Below, one piece after another: positions 8,783 through 16,874 of a stretch of DNA of 64,000 nucleotides. The position numbers and the translations under genes are program-made. Where the stretch lies: the NCBI GenBank assembly GCA_019114385.1, contig DXFP01000036.1, positions 1 to 64,000 of the forward strand, in the 5' to 3' direction. Each line of letters begins with the position of its first letter. The stretch's first letter is position 1. The stretch is from Candidatus Ligilactobacillus excrementigallinarum. Its GTDB lineage: Bacteria > Bacillota > Bacilli > Lactobacillales > Lactobacillaceae. The notes beneath the pieces were generated by a model. That model was not told the origin of the DNA. It did no database searches and saw nothing but the letters and a program-made list of their open reading frames with translations.

Positions 8783-9349
8783 TTAGACACTTACTTGCTG
8801 GGTTTTATGCGAAATACATTGCACATAACTTATAAAATTGTTAAAACATTCTGTCAAAAACTGTTCGCATTTTGGGGCATGTAATTTCCCATTTTGATCA
8901 AATTTATCCTGTGCATATCCCATTAGAAACTCATTTCCTGGCAGCACATACGCTTCTAACCCCGGTGAATTCAAAATCATCCGCAAATTTTCCTGTGCCT
9001 TTGCTGTTCCCTGATTGCCATATGAGGCTCCCACAATCATGACTGGTTTGCCTTTAAAAGGATGAGCTGCACTTGACAGCCACTCAAGTGTACTTTTCAA
9101 AGCTGCTGGAATCGCATGATCATATTCCGGCGTCGCAATGATTATCCCATCAGCTGCTTCAATTTTCTTTGCCAAATCCAACACACATTGTGGTGCATGT
9201 TCAATTTGATCCTCATCAAACAACGGAATAGCCTTGATTTCGGCTAATTCAATTTCAACTTGTGCACTAAATTGACGCTGCATATATTGCATCAACATGC
9301 GATTGTAAGATTTAGCAGCATTGCTGCCAATTAGTCCAATAAATTTCAT
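8783..9349 (-). CDS. NAD(P)H-dependent FMN reductase / flavodoxin-fold oxidoreductase
   Basis: A 188-residue protein (from 9349) with the flavodoxin fold of the FMN_red family. The N-terminal GLIGSNAAKSYNR is the phosphate-binding loop, TPEYDHAIPAALKSTLEWL is the family signature, and GASYGNQGTAKAQ is a further FMN-contact loop. Such enzymes reduce FMN, quinones, azo dyes or chromate in the cytoplasm. The ORF track starts at 9358, but AGGGG directly abuts that ATG; it is ten bases before the ATG at 9349 (MKFIG), which is therefore the better start. Single gene, with no obvious partner. Confidence 0.85.
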   Translation of the reverse strand: MKFIGLIGSNAAKSYNRMLMQYMQRQFSAQVEIELAEIKAIPLFDEDQIEHAPQCVLDLAKKIEAADGIIIATPEYDHAIPAALKSTLEWLSSAAHPFKGKPVMIVGASYGNQGTAKAQENLRMILNSPGLEAYVLPGNEFLMGYAQDKFDQNGKLHAPKCEQFLTECFNNFISYVQCISHKTQQVSV

Positions 9350-9491
9350 TTTTCTCATCCCCTGAATTCCTTTTTCAATTTAATTATGGCTTAAGTTTTG
9401 CACAACTTGCAAGCGCTTTCTAAAAAAGTGAGTATGATTCATTTTCTTATCCTTCTTTTTCTGCTAAAATTTATTTGATAGGAGGAAAAAG

Positions 9492-10256
9492 ATGAATTTT
9501 TCATTTTCAGATAAGAATCCTAAAAAGCCTTGGTTTACTTGGGTTTTTTGGATTCTTAGTTTTATTTTAGTTAATCTAATTTTGCTTATTCCCCAAACTC
9601 TTTTTCACTTAAGTTCATTTACCAGTTTTATTACGTTGCAAGGAATTTGTGAATTGGGAATCATCGGCAGTGCGTTGCTTATTAACCATTTTTATACTAA
9701 GGAACAGTTAGTATTTAAACATTGGAATCTTTTTTCGCACTCTTTCATTTTTGATTTTCTCTTTATTTACTACTTGATGGGAATTTTACTTTTGCATCAT
9801 GAAATGCATCATGTTGTTTTATACGGAATCCTAGCAATCTTAATTGGTTGCGCTGAAGAAATTTCTTTCCGTGGAATATTACTAAGCAGTTTTATTCACA
9901 ACTGGCGCGGAAAGCATCCGCTCTTGATGGGCATTCTATTGAGCAGTTTTTTATTTGGGATTTCGCATTCAATCAATGCTTTCTCACAGCCATTAAAAAA
10001 TACAGTTGTACAGATGGTTGTCGCCTTTTCTTTAGGTATCATTTTGGCGTTAATGTACTTAGTTACCGGAAACTTAGTAACTCCAATTTTATTTCATGCA
10101 TTGATTGACTTTACTTCAATCAGTATTTCAAACTCAACTGAAAGTCAGGCTGGCTGGCAAACGGCAATGCCGCTATTAATAATTGCTTTGATTATTCTCA
10201 TAGTAGAATTACGACCAAGTGTACGCCGTAAAATTAAACAAAACTTTCAATTATAA
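9492..10256 (+). CDS. CPBP-family intramembrane glutamic protease
   Basis: A 254-residue polytopic membrane protein. The three CPBP/Abi motifs are intact: EE at about 122-123 with R at 127 (AEEISFRG), FGISHSIN with H at about 159, and FHALIDF with H at about 202. In lactic acid bacteria these proteases often act in bacteriocin self-immunity or protein maturation; no bacteriocin gene is visible nearby, so the substrate is unknown. GGAGGAAAAAG lies just before the ATG. A related but motif-less protein is encoded at 11047-11826. Confidence 0.88.
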   Translation: MNFSFSDKNPKKPWFTWVFWILSFILVNLILLIPQTLFHLSSFTSFITLQGICELGIIGSALLINHFYTKEQLVFKHWNLFSHSFIFDFLFIYYLMGILLLHHEMHHVVLYGILAILIGCAEEISFRGILLSSFIHNWRGKHPLLMGILLSSFLFGISHSINAFSQPLKNTVVQMVVAFSLGIILALMYLVTGNLVTPILFHALIDFTSISISNSTESQAGWQTAMPLLIIALIILIVELRPSVRRKIKQNFQL

Positions 10257-10331
10257 TAGTTAATTCGTGATTTTTAATTATAAAATTGATACATTATTAA
10301 TGGAATATTTATAACTTGGAAGTGAATCAAC

Positions 10332-10598
10332 ATGCAATTAATCTCTAGAAATAATGCAGCAGTTATGATTCAAAAACGAATGAAAACAGGTAAACGGCTG
10401 CATGTTATTATCACTACATGGAAACGGGACCGCAAAATTGAAATCATCCAAAACGGCGGAAATTTCAATTTAAACGAAAACGGCTTTAAGCACTATCAAG
10501 CACAAAAGTTAAACCAGCAAAAGTGTTTGCAAGTCCTTAAAGAACGCATGAACATTGAATTTCCACGGAGTCATCAAGTTTATATTGCATTTAAGTAA
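10332..10598 (+). CDS. Small hypothetical protein (88 residues)
   Basis: A basic, cytoplasmic-looking protein with no signal peptide or membrane segment and with high Lys/Arg/Asn/Gln content (for example TTWKRDRKIEIIQNGG). I do not recognise the family. GGAAGTG upstream gives a ribosome binding site and the codon use resembles its neighbours, so it looks real. It is followed directly by repeat R3, which may terminate it. Confidence 0.6.
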   Translation: MQLISRNNAAVMIQKRMKTGKRLHVIITTWKRDRKIEIIQNGGNFNLNENGFKHYQAQKLNQQKCLQVLKERMNIEFPRSHQVYIAFK

Positions 10599-10603
10599 AG
10601 TAA

Positions 10604-10766
10604 AGGAGGTTGTGACATAAGTCCAGCCTCTATTTATATATCTGCATAATCGTGTTCCAAAACAAATAGGCATGTCTGTAAATTCAAAAACCTCCGAATC
10701 AATCCTACATAATTCGTTCGTTTTTTCATTACAACATGCCCATTTTTTTGTGTTTTATCGCACTTT
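10604..10766 (-). repeat. Dispersed palindromic repeat, copy R3
   Basis: Nearly complete copy. In plus orientation it reads GGAGGTTGTGACATAAGTCC, then the mirrored interior (AGGCATGTCTGTAAATTC, CCTCCGAATCAATCCTAC), and ends in a weaker outer arm, GTGTTTTATCGCAC. It sits between two convergent genes and can act as a terminator for both. Confidence 0.85.
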
Positions 10767-11016
10767 ATTTAATTAAAATTTTTAATGCTAATGAAACAAC
10801 TAATACTAAAATAACTGCTCCAATGATTGAAGGAATAATGGCCATTCCTGCAACTACGGGACCCCAGTAACCTAAAATATGTTCTCCCAAAGCAGAACCT
10901 ATTAATCCAGCAACAATATTAGCAATCCAGCTCATTGATCCACCACGGTTAGTCAACCAGCCAGCCACAGCACCAATAATTGCTCCGATTAGTAATGTCC
11001 AAATTAAATGAAGCAT
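10765..11016 (-). CDS. GlsB/YeaQ/YmgE-family small membrane protein
   Basis: An 83-residue protein with three hydrophobic segments and glycine-zipper style motifs (GAIIGAVAGWLTN, NIVAGLIGSALGEHILG), typical of transglycosylase-associated / YmgE general-stress membrane proteins. The molecular role of this family is poorly known; several members are stress induced. AGGGTTAG gives a ribosome binding site. Its stop codon overlaps the edge of repeat R3. It lies 30 bases downstream of the dead CPBP-like gene on the same strand, so they may be co-transcribed. Confidence 0.85.
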   Translation of the reverse strand: MLHLIWTLLIGAIIGAVAGWLTNRGGSMSWIANIVAGLIGSALGEHILGYWGPVVAGMAIIPSIIGAVILVLVVSLALKILIK

Positions 11017-11046
11017 CCTCTAACCCTCCCAAAATCAATAATAAAT

Positions 11047-11826
11047 TTATTTTACCTCAAAATCATTTTGAATCTGCTGAATTGCACTTGGTTTTAAAAT
11101 AACCTTAATTACCAAGAAAGCAAAGAGAATAAAGAATAGGATATTTACAATGCCACTTCCGAATAACGGTGCAATATGAGTTAAAATCACTGCAAAGAAG
11201 GCCTCAATAAAACTGAAGAAGAGCGGCACAATAATATTTACACTTCTCAAATATAATAATGCACATACTAAACCTAATGAAAATGCAGCTACTAGCTGAT
11301 AAATGGTTTCCAATACTCCGCCATATAAGTCATTCAACAAAAAGATTTGAAAAACACTATATAATGCTGAACAAGCAACTACACTTTTCGTAACGACATT
11401 TTCCGTCTTCCATTCATGTAGCATCGCTGGTAATAATACGCCAAAAAAGGTTACCACTGGAATTGACGAAGTCGATAAAGTATAAAACAGCCAAAACATT
11501 GGATCCAGTGAAATACGCAATGAAGTTTCTGATGGAATCGTCTTAAACATCACATTAATTGCAACAATATATACCGGCATAAACAACCACAGCCAGCCAA
11601 TACGCCGCATTCCAAACCATTTAAAATAAATTTTCTCTTTTGTATAAAGCCAATTAATCAGTAAAATCAGTCCAATAACGATCAAATTGCTAATCAACAT
11701 ATCTACTGCTGAGATTTTAATTTGGAATAATCTCGAAATTAAATGCAGAATAAAAATTCCAATTAACCAAAATAAAAGTGTCAGCCAAAATTTTTTCAAC
11801 ATTTTTCCTTGATTTTGCTTTTCCAT
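11047..11826 (-). CDS. CPBP-like membrane protein lacking the catalytic motifs
   Basis: A 259-residue polytopic membrane protein with the same size and layout as the intact CPBP protease at 9492. Regions align by eye: INWLYTKEKIYFKWF matches INHFYTKEQLVFKHW, and LVAAFSLGLVCALLYLRSVNIIVPLFF matches VVAFSLGIILALMYLVTGNLVTPILF. But the EExxxR motif is replaced by VVTFFGV, FGISH by YSVFQ and FHALID by FSFIEA. It is therefore probably not a protease and may be a divergent paralogue with a binding or regulatory role (inference). AAGGGAT supports the start. Confidence 0.7.
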   Translation of the reverse strand: MEKQNQGKMLKKFWLTLLFWLIGIFILHLISRLFQIKISAVDMLISNLIVIGLILLINWLYTKEKIYFKWFGMRRIGWLWLFMPVYIVAINVMFKTIPSETSLRISLDPMFWLFYTLSTSSIPVVTFFGVLLPAMLHEWKTENVVTKSVVACSALYSVFQIFLLNDLYGGVLETIYQLVAAFSLGLVCALLYLRSVNIIVPLFFSFIEAFFAVILTHIAPLFGSGIVNILFFILFAFLVIKVILKPSAIQQIQNDFEVK

Positions 11827-11970
11827 TAATAATCCCTTTCAATTAATCAATTTCAATAATAATTTTAGTATACTTTCACCTGAAATGGAACATGGAAACC
11901 TACTTCACATCATTATGCATTAAAATGTTCTATAATAGTGTTGTTAACTAAACAGAAAGGACAGATTATT

Positions 11971-12351
11971 ATGCAACATGCTTTAATCAATCATGATATC
12001 GAAAATGTTGAACGCCAAATTAAAAAATTTATTGCTGATGAGGGATTCAAAATATTTGATGATATTGACCAACGTCAAGAAGCTGTAAATGTCGGCTTAG
12101 AAATTCCAGAAACTCGATTAATTATTTTTGGCAATCCTAAGGTGGGAACCTTACTCATGCAAGAAAATGATGATATCACTTTCGAACTTCCTATCAAGAT
12201 TTTACTAATTCAGAAAGAAAAACAAACTGAATTAATTTACCGTGACCCGCTTAATTTCCCAGGAAATAATGAATTATCTGCCCAAGGCCAAGCTATTTTA
12301 CAACGCATGCATACCATGTATACTAAAATGATTGCAGCTGCCAAGCAGTAA
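11971..12351 (+). CDS. DUF302-family protein
   Basis: A 126-residue protein from ATG 11971, preceded by GAAAGGACAG. The ORF-track start at 11938 lacks a binding site. The core RLIIFGNPKVGTLLMQENDD and LPIKILLI matches the DUF302 fold, whose conserved F/YGNP and LP..I motifs are visible. Function of the family is not established. It lies convergent to the GDPD gene with only a parS-like site between the two stop codons. Confidence 0.8.
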   Translation: MQHALINHDIENVERQIKKFIADEGFKIFDDIDQRQEAVNVGLEIPETRLIIFGNPKVGTLLMQENDDITFELPIKILLIQKEKQTELIYRDPLNFPGNNELSAQGQAILQRMHTMYTKMIAAAKQ

Positions 12352-12355
12352 ATTT

Positions 12356-12371
12356 AGTTTCACGTGAAACA
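12356..12371. other. parS centromere site (ParB-binding)
   Basis: AGTTTCACGTGAAACA matches the conserved bacterial parS consensus TGTTNCACGTGAAACA at 15 of 16 positions and contains a perfect 14-bp palindrome GTTTCACGTGAAAC. It lies between two convergent genes, about 14 kb from oriC, where parS sites usually cluster. ParB (Spo0J) would bind here and load SMC for chromosome segregation. parA and parB are not in the window. Site identity is strong; use is inferred. Confidence 0.85.
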
Positions 12372-12372
12372 C

Positions 12373-13155
12373 TTAAAACCACGTAGTCAGAAAATGACTT
12401 GCGTGGCGTTTTTGTTTATGATGACTTGGAAAATCCTGTCCAATATCAGTAAAAACGCCGTCAACTCCCCAGTTAAATAGCTGATTAGCCCGATCAATTC
12501 GATCAACAGTCCATACATTCACTTCAAAACCTGCCTGTTTCATTTTTTCTACTTGTCGTTGATTTAGGTGCCGATTATCCGGATGAATGATTTTAGTTCC
12601 AATTAATTTTGCAATTGGACGCCAAAATGGCAAAGTGTACGGATTAAACAAACATGCATATTCTAAATCTGGTCTTAACTTCTGCAACTGCATCAAAATA
12701 TCTGGATAAAAAGACGAAATCACTACTCGGCACGCTGGATTAATCCGATTAATTTTGACTGCTAACTGCTGAACCATTGAATTCGTCAATTGTTTAGCAT
12801 CTTTTCCAGTTACAGATTTTATTTCCAAATTAACATTGATTTGTGTCCGGTTTAGAAAATCAATCAACTGATCAAATGTCGGAACTTTTTCTGCACAATA
12901 TTGTTCATCAAACCACGCTCCTGCAGAATACTGCTGTAGTTGAGCAAATGTCATTTCAGAAATTTTGCCTATTCCATTTGTAGTGCGGGAAATTTCTGTA
13001 TCATGCATAATTACTAACTTCTCATCTTGTGTAATCGCAATATCCGTTTCCAACCAATTAATATTATATGCAGGCATCAATTCAAACGCTGCCATCGTAT
13101 TTTCCGGTGCCAAAGTAGACATTCCACGATGCGCAATGATTTTCTTCGATTCCAT
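12373..13155 (-). CDS. Glycerophosphodiester phosphodiesterase
   Basis: A 260-residue GDPD-family enzyme that hydrolyses glycerophosphodiesters to glycerol-3-phosphate and an alcohol. The N-terminal IIAHRGMSTLAPENTMAAF holds the HRG...PENT catalytic motif, followed by WLETDIAITQDEKLVIMHDTEISRTTNG with the E-x-D metal ligands and the second catalytic His. The C-terminal NVWTVDR and GVDGVFTD are typical. It has no signal peptide or membrane domain, so it is cytoplasmic. It is convergent with the DUF302 gene across parS. Phospholipid-turnover or UgpQ-like salvage role is likely. Confidence 0.93.
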   Translation of the reverse strand: MESKKIIAHRGMSTLAPENTMAAFELMPAYNINWLETDIAITQDEKLVIMHDTEISRTTNGIGKISEMTFAQLQQYSAGAWFDEQYCAEKVPTFDQLIDFLNRTQINVNLEIKSVTGKDAKQLTNSMVQQLAVKINRINPACRVVISSFYPDILMQLQKLRPDLEYACLFNPYTLPFWRPIAKLIGTKIIHPDNRHLNQRQVEKMKQAGFEVNVWTVDRIDRANQLFNWGVDGVFTDIGQDFPSHHKQKRHASHFLTTWF

Positions 13156-13203
13156 TTCGTCACATTCTTTCTTAATTATTTACTACTATATATTTTATAC
13201 TAA

Positions 13204-13275
13204 AAAGAGGCTGACTTAAGCCAGCCTCCATTTCTATATTTATATCCCTGTTATTGGCGTTTTGTCACACCTTTA
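13204..13275. repeat. Dispersed palindromic repeat, internally deleted copy R4
   Basis: AAAGAGGCTGACTTAAGCCAGCCTC, TTTCTATATTTATATCCCTG and the outer arm GTTTTGTCACACCTTTA remain; most of the inner arms and centre are lost. Confidence 0.65.
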
Positions 13276-13294
13276 TTTGGAATATTTTAACTAC

Positions 13295-13321
13295 AAAAAA
13301 AGTGAGACTGGGCGGTCTCAC
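13295..13321 (-). terminator. Rho-independent terminator with no gene ending into it
   Basis: Seven-bp perfect stem GTGAGAC/GTCTCAC followed on the minus strand by T7. The nearest upstream minus-strand gene stops at 13804 and has its own hairpin, so this terminator most likely ends a non-coding transcript. Confidence 0.75.
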
Positions 13322-13500
13322 CTGGGAGAGTTTTCGTTTACGCTAAGTTCATATTAAGGGGTCAAGAACAGCGCACAAATTAAAAAAACGAAAACTTATT
13401 AAATAACAGTGGCTCTAGGTTTTTAATCATTTTCAAGTATCGGTTGGGAGAGGATACTATACTTTCCGATGATATTAATTCATCAGTTGTATTTAAAGAG
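13295..13500 (-). ncRNA. Candidate structured small RNA ending at a strong terminator
   Basis: No ORF is visible here. On the minus strand a region ends in GTGAGACCGCCCAGTCTCACTTTTTTT, a good Rho-independent terminator (13295-13321). Just before it lies a closed structure: GTTTTCGTTT (13395-13386) pairs with AAACGAAAAC (13339-13330), and inside it CGCT-xx-GTTC pairs with GAACAGCG around CTTGACCCCTTAATAT. The 5' end is unclear; the transcript could begin anywhere up to about 13740. I do not recognise a known RNA family (not convincingly 6S, SRP or tmRNA). Confidence 0.4.
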
Positions 13501-13754
13501 AGTAATAATACATAATGGATATGTATTTACCGGTCTAAATATTCGTACAATATAAGTTACTGAGTAAGTGAAAATTGAAATCCACTGTTATTCCTTATCA
13601 AAAGCGTTTATCTTTACATAGAAATTATTAACTTCCATGTTCAGTTATCATCTTATCATTCGGATAAAAAATCTGATCAAAATTTCCTGAATTGCCGTTT
13701 TTATTTCCTGAATGAAGATTAAATCATCAAATTACTTAAAATGTCCTAAAATAT

Positions 13755-13796
13755 GAAACAGCAACTTGCAAAAATCTTTTCGCAAATTGCTGTTTC
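13755..13796 (-). terminator. Hairpin downstream of the 13804 small membrane gene
   Basis: GAAACAGCAA and TTGCTGTTTC form a perfect 10-bp stem with extra pairing (TTGC/GCAA) inside. The minus strand continues ATATTTT, a weak T-run. Probable terminator of the small membrane protein gene. Confidence 0.6.
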
Positions 13797-13803
13797 AACT
13801 TAA

Positions 13804-14022
13804 TTATTTTCCAATTAATTGCACAATCGTTTCTGGACTGAAAAACATCCAGAGTCCAATAATTAATGCGATTAATCCTAAAAGTGCTCCGTAGTACAAG
13901 GCAAGCGGCGAGAAACTATTCTTTGTGCCTTTGGTTCTCAAAAAGCGATAATACTTCCACGCTGCAAATAATTGCCAAATACCGATTAATGCAAGCACAA
14001 TTCCTGATATTCGAAATACCAT
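13804..14022 (-). CDS. Small two-TM membrane protein, unknown function
   Basis: A 72-residue protein from ATG 14022 (MVFRISGIVLAL), preceded by GGAAGG at a short spacing; the longer ORF-track start at 14043 has no binding site. Two hydrophobic segments (about 4-20 and 42-66) flank a basic loop WKYYRFLRTKGTK. No family recognised. It lies directly downstream of a broken small membrane gene on the same strand, probably a former two-gene operon. Confidence 0.6.
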   Translation of the reverse strand: MVFRISGIVLALIGIWQLFAAWKYYRFLRTKGTKNSFSPLALYYGALLGLIALIIGLWMFFSPETIVQLIGK

Positions 14023-14057
14023 TATCCTTCCAACTTTCCCCATTAGATTACTTGCGG

Positions 14058-14206
14058 CTAAATTAACAATACTATGCCGACAAGCGTTGCAATCACAGCC
14101 AAGTCAAAGCCAGCATACACTGCAGCTGAACTAGACATTCGCTGTACTCTTTGCTTTCAGTACTTGATTAATAAAAAAACTCCCAAATTCCAAGCATTCT
14201 TGCCAT
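14058..14206 (-). pseudogene. Frameshifted small membrane protein gene
   Basis: A strong ribosome binding site (AAGGGGGAG) precedes an ATG at 14206 giving MARMLGIWEFFY and an early stop after a T7 run. In the next frame the reading continues to a hydrophobic tail (SSSAAVYAGFDLAVIATLVGIVLLI) ending at 14058. This looks like an indel in the homopolymer plus a further in-frame stop (TGA) in a short membrane protein gene. No homologue recognised. Confidence 0.4.
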
Positions 14207-14288
14207 TATCTCCCCCTTCTTTCATTCGGCTAATATTAATTATAATTATTTTAGATAATTTTCCAAACTTTTTTATAGTCAAATAAAA

Positions 14289-15674
14289 TCATTTTTTATC
14301 ATAGCGAGTCATCTTTAGCGGATCTACCCATCGATCAAAATCAGCTGCTGACACTTTGCCTGATTGTAAAGCTGCTTCGCGTAATGTCAATCCTTCTTTT
14401 TCTGCTAACTGAGCAATTTCAGCGCTTGCATGATAACCAATATGCGGAGAAAGCGCCGTAACCGTCATCAATGAATGATCCACCAACTCTTGCATTCGCT
14501 CCTGGTTCACCGTCAAGCCTTTAATCATTTTATCTGCAAAGCCGTAAATCGTTCCGGTCAGTAATTTGGCCGATTCCAAAAATGCAGCAATAATTACCGG
14601 TTTATAAACATTCATTTCAAAATTGCCTTGTGAACTGGCAACCGTAATCGTAGTATCATTTCCCATAACCCGGACTGCCGCCATTGTAATTGCTTCGGCT
14701 TGTGTTGGATTAACTTTACCAGGCATAATAGATGATCCCGGTTCATTTGCCGGAATGTTGAGTTCATTATAGCCGGCGCGCGGACCACTGGCTAAGAACC
14801 GAACATCGTTAGCAATTTTCAACAAGTCACTCGCTAAAGTTTTGATTGCACCATGAACTGCGTTAAGTGCAGAATGAGCAGCTAACCCATAAAACTTATT
14901 TGATTTTGCTGTAAAATCGGCATCATAAATTTGATTCAAATGCTTAGTCAATTGATCAGCAAACCCAACTGGAGTATTTAATCCTGTACCAACTGCCGTT
15001 CCGCCGATTGCTAATTCATTTAAGTCCGACATTAATTTTTGAATAAAGTTTAAATCATGCTGCAACATGCTGACCCAGCCGCTGATTTCTTGGCCAAAAG
15101 TTAACGGTGTTGCATCTTGTAAATGAGTTCGTCCAATTTTGACAACTTTCCAGTATTGGTTTTGCTTCTTGGTTAATTCATCAATTAAATGTTGTATGGC
15201 ACGATTTAGTTTTTTAATCGCTATCATTGCTGCAATATTCATTGCGGTTGGGAAGGTATCGTTCGAACTTTGTGATCGATTAACATCATCGTTAGGCAAA
15301 ATTTCAACAGTTGCATCCATTTTCCGCGTTAAATTGGCAATCACTTCATTGGCATTCATGTTTGTTTGTGTTCCTGAGCCCGTTTGGTAAACATGCAATG
15401 GAAAAGCAGTTCTCAATTCAGTATCGCTGCAATCTAACAACTGGTCTACTGCTTTTACAATTAAATCAGCTTTCTTTTGCTCCAAATTACCTTGTTCATA
15501 GTTGGCTAAAGCTGCCGCCTTTTTAATATTCAACATTGCTTTAATAATTTCCAACGGCATTAATTCTCCTGTAGGAAAATTATTCCGGCTGCGTTCCGTT
15601 TGCGGTCCCCATAACGCATCCTTAGGAATTCGCACTTCTCCAAGTGTATCTGCTTCAATCCGATAGTCTTTCAT
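14289..15674 (-). CDS. fumC: Fumarate hydratase class II
   Basis: A 461-residue protein starting at MKDYRIEADTLG (ATG 15674, AGGAGA upstream); the ORF-track extension to 15791 is not needed. It has the class II signature GSSIMPGKVNP and the catalytic TGSGTQTNMNANEV and GRTHLQDATPL blocks. It interconverts fumarate and malate as an oxygen-stable tetramer in the cytoplasm. It neighbours the malolactic enzyme and an AEC transporter on the same strand, so this arm handles C4 dicarboxylates. A partial repeat copy lies upstream. Confidence 0.96.
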   Translation of the reverse strand: MKDYRIEADTLGEVRIPKDALWGPQTERSRNNFPTGELMPLEIIKAMLNIKKAAALANYEQGNLEQKKADLIVKAVDQLLDCSDTELRTAFPLHVYQTGSGTQTNMNANEVIANLTRKMDATVEILPNDDVNRSQSSNDTFPTAMNIAAMIAIKKLNRAIQHLIDELTKKQNQYWKVVKIGRTHLQDATPLTFGQEISGWVSMLQHDLNFIQKLMSDLNELAIGGTAVGTGLNTPVGFADQLTKHLNQIYDADFTAKSNKFYGLAAHSALNAVHGAIKTLASDLLKIANDVRFLASGPRAGYNELNIPANEPGSSIMPGKVNPTQAEAITMAAVRVMGNDTTITVASSQGNFEMNVYKPVIIAAFLESAKLLTGTIYGFADKMIKGLTVNQERMQELVDHSLMTVTALSPHIGYHASAEIAQLAEKEGLTLREAALQSGKVSAADFDRWVDPLKMTRYDKK

Positions 15675-15749
15675 AATAAATCTCCTTTCTAATTTATCAA
15701 TGCTTATTATAGTACATTTTTTAATGATGCTTAATTTGAAAAAAATCTG

Positions 15750-15865
15750 CGATATAGATTCAACCTCTATTTCTATATCCATAAAAAACAAACAGGTATA
15801 CCTGTAAGAAATTCTGAATCAACACTTTGTTTTCCTTACAGCATACCTGTTTTACTGCGCTTTTT
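15750..15865 (-). repeat. Dispersed palindromic repeat, divergent copy R5
   Basis: Retains CAACCTCTATTTCTATATCC, AACAAACAGGTATACCTGTAAG and TTACAGCATACCTGTTTTAC. The outer GTGACA arms are mutated, and the centre (GAATCAACACTTTG) is divergent. Lies between the AEC transporter and fumC. Confidence 0.7.
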
Positions 15866-15870
15866 AACTT

Positions 15871-16848
15871 TTAGATAAATTGCAAAATGCCCATCAATAC
15901 TGGAACTACTACGATAAATAATACCGTACTCATTACAACGACATTGGTTGCATACTTGACATCTCCATGAGCCTCATCCGCCAAAATTGGCAAAACTGCG
16001 AGCATTGGAGTTGCTGATTGCACAATCAATGTTTGTTGCATCAATCGTGGTAAATCAAAGTGCAATGCTGAAGCACCAAATTTAATTAACAAAATCAAAA
16101 TGATTGGTGATAATACAAACCGGCCAAGCAATGCTACTACTGAGTCACGATCGAATTTAAAGTTATTCAAACCGGCATCACACAACACAATTCCGATATA
16201 AATCAATGATAATGGTGTTACTAAGTTACCAACATAACTCAATGTTTGGAATAAGAATGAAGGTTGACTGTTTGGCAAACCTAATAATAACCAAATAATA
16301 GCGACCACAAATCCAACTAAAGGCATTGGTAATAATTTTTGCCAATTTAATTTCCGCTTTTGCTTCTTACTTTTATCAACTGTCGGATCATCATTGTAAA
16401 TTAAGAAGATTCCGAATGCCCATGTTGAAACTGTATTAATCAAATAGTAAATTAAGAAATATGGCATTGCCTTGCTGCCAAATAATGCGTTATTTAATGG
16501 CATTCCAATGAAGATTGTATTGGCGTTTACAATCGCGTTCATCAAAATTCCCCGTCTGCCGGGACGAACTTTCATCACTTTAACTACTAAATAAGCAATT
16601 AAGTAACCAATAATTACTCCTAAGGCAGGGAAAAGCAATCCTTCACCTAAGCTGCCTAAACTTGAACGTGTCAAATGTTTTTGCACTGACACAAAGATTG
16701 AAGCAGGTAATGCGATTTTTGTGATCAAATTTGAAATATTGCCTGCAAAAGAATCATTAAACCATCCGAATTTCCGTAGTAAGTATCCCAAGGCCATAAT
16801 CAATACAATGACAACTACACTTGAGACTGAAGTTAAAAATGTGCCCAT
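15871..16848 (-). CDS. AEC-family transporter, probable malate permease
   Basis: A 325-residue protein from ATG 16848 (GGAGAA seven bases upstream); the ORF-track extension overlaps the previous gene and is not needed. It has about ten hydrophobic segments of the auxin-efflux-carrier / MleP fold, with NTIFIGMPLNNALFG and TPLSLIYIGIVL typical of the malate permease subgroup and QSATPMLAVLPILA near the end. It lies 26 bases after the malolactic enzyme, so malate uptake or malate/lactate exchange is the likely job. A second member is at 62936 beside malic enzyme. Confidence 0.85.
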   Translation of the reverse strand: MGTFLTSVSSVVVIVLIMALGYLLRKFGWFNDSFAGNISNLITKIALPASIFVSVQKHLTRSSLGSLGEGLLFPALGVIIGYLIAYLVVKVMKVRPGRRGILMNAIVNANTIFIGMPLNNALFGSKAMPYFLIYYLINTVSTWAFGIFLIYNDDPTVDKSKKQKRKLNWQKLLPMPLVGFVVAIIWLLLGLPNSQPSFLFQTLSYVGNLVTPLSLIYIGIVLCDAGLNNFKFDRDSVVALLGRFVLSPIILILLIKFGASALHFDLPRLMQQTLIVQSATPMLAVLPILADEAHGDVKYATNVVVMSTVLFIVVVPVLMGILQFI

Positions 16849-16874
16849 TTTGGTTCTCCTTCTATAATAATATC

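Noticed and set aside
12959-13219. Plus-strand ORF opposite the GDPD gene
   Set aside because: It is antisense to a conserved enzyme and lacks a binding site.
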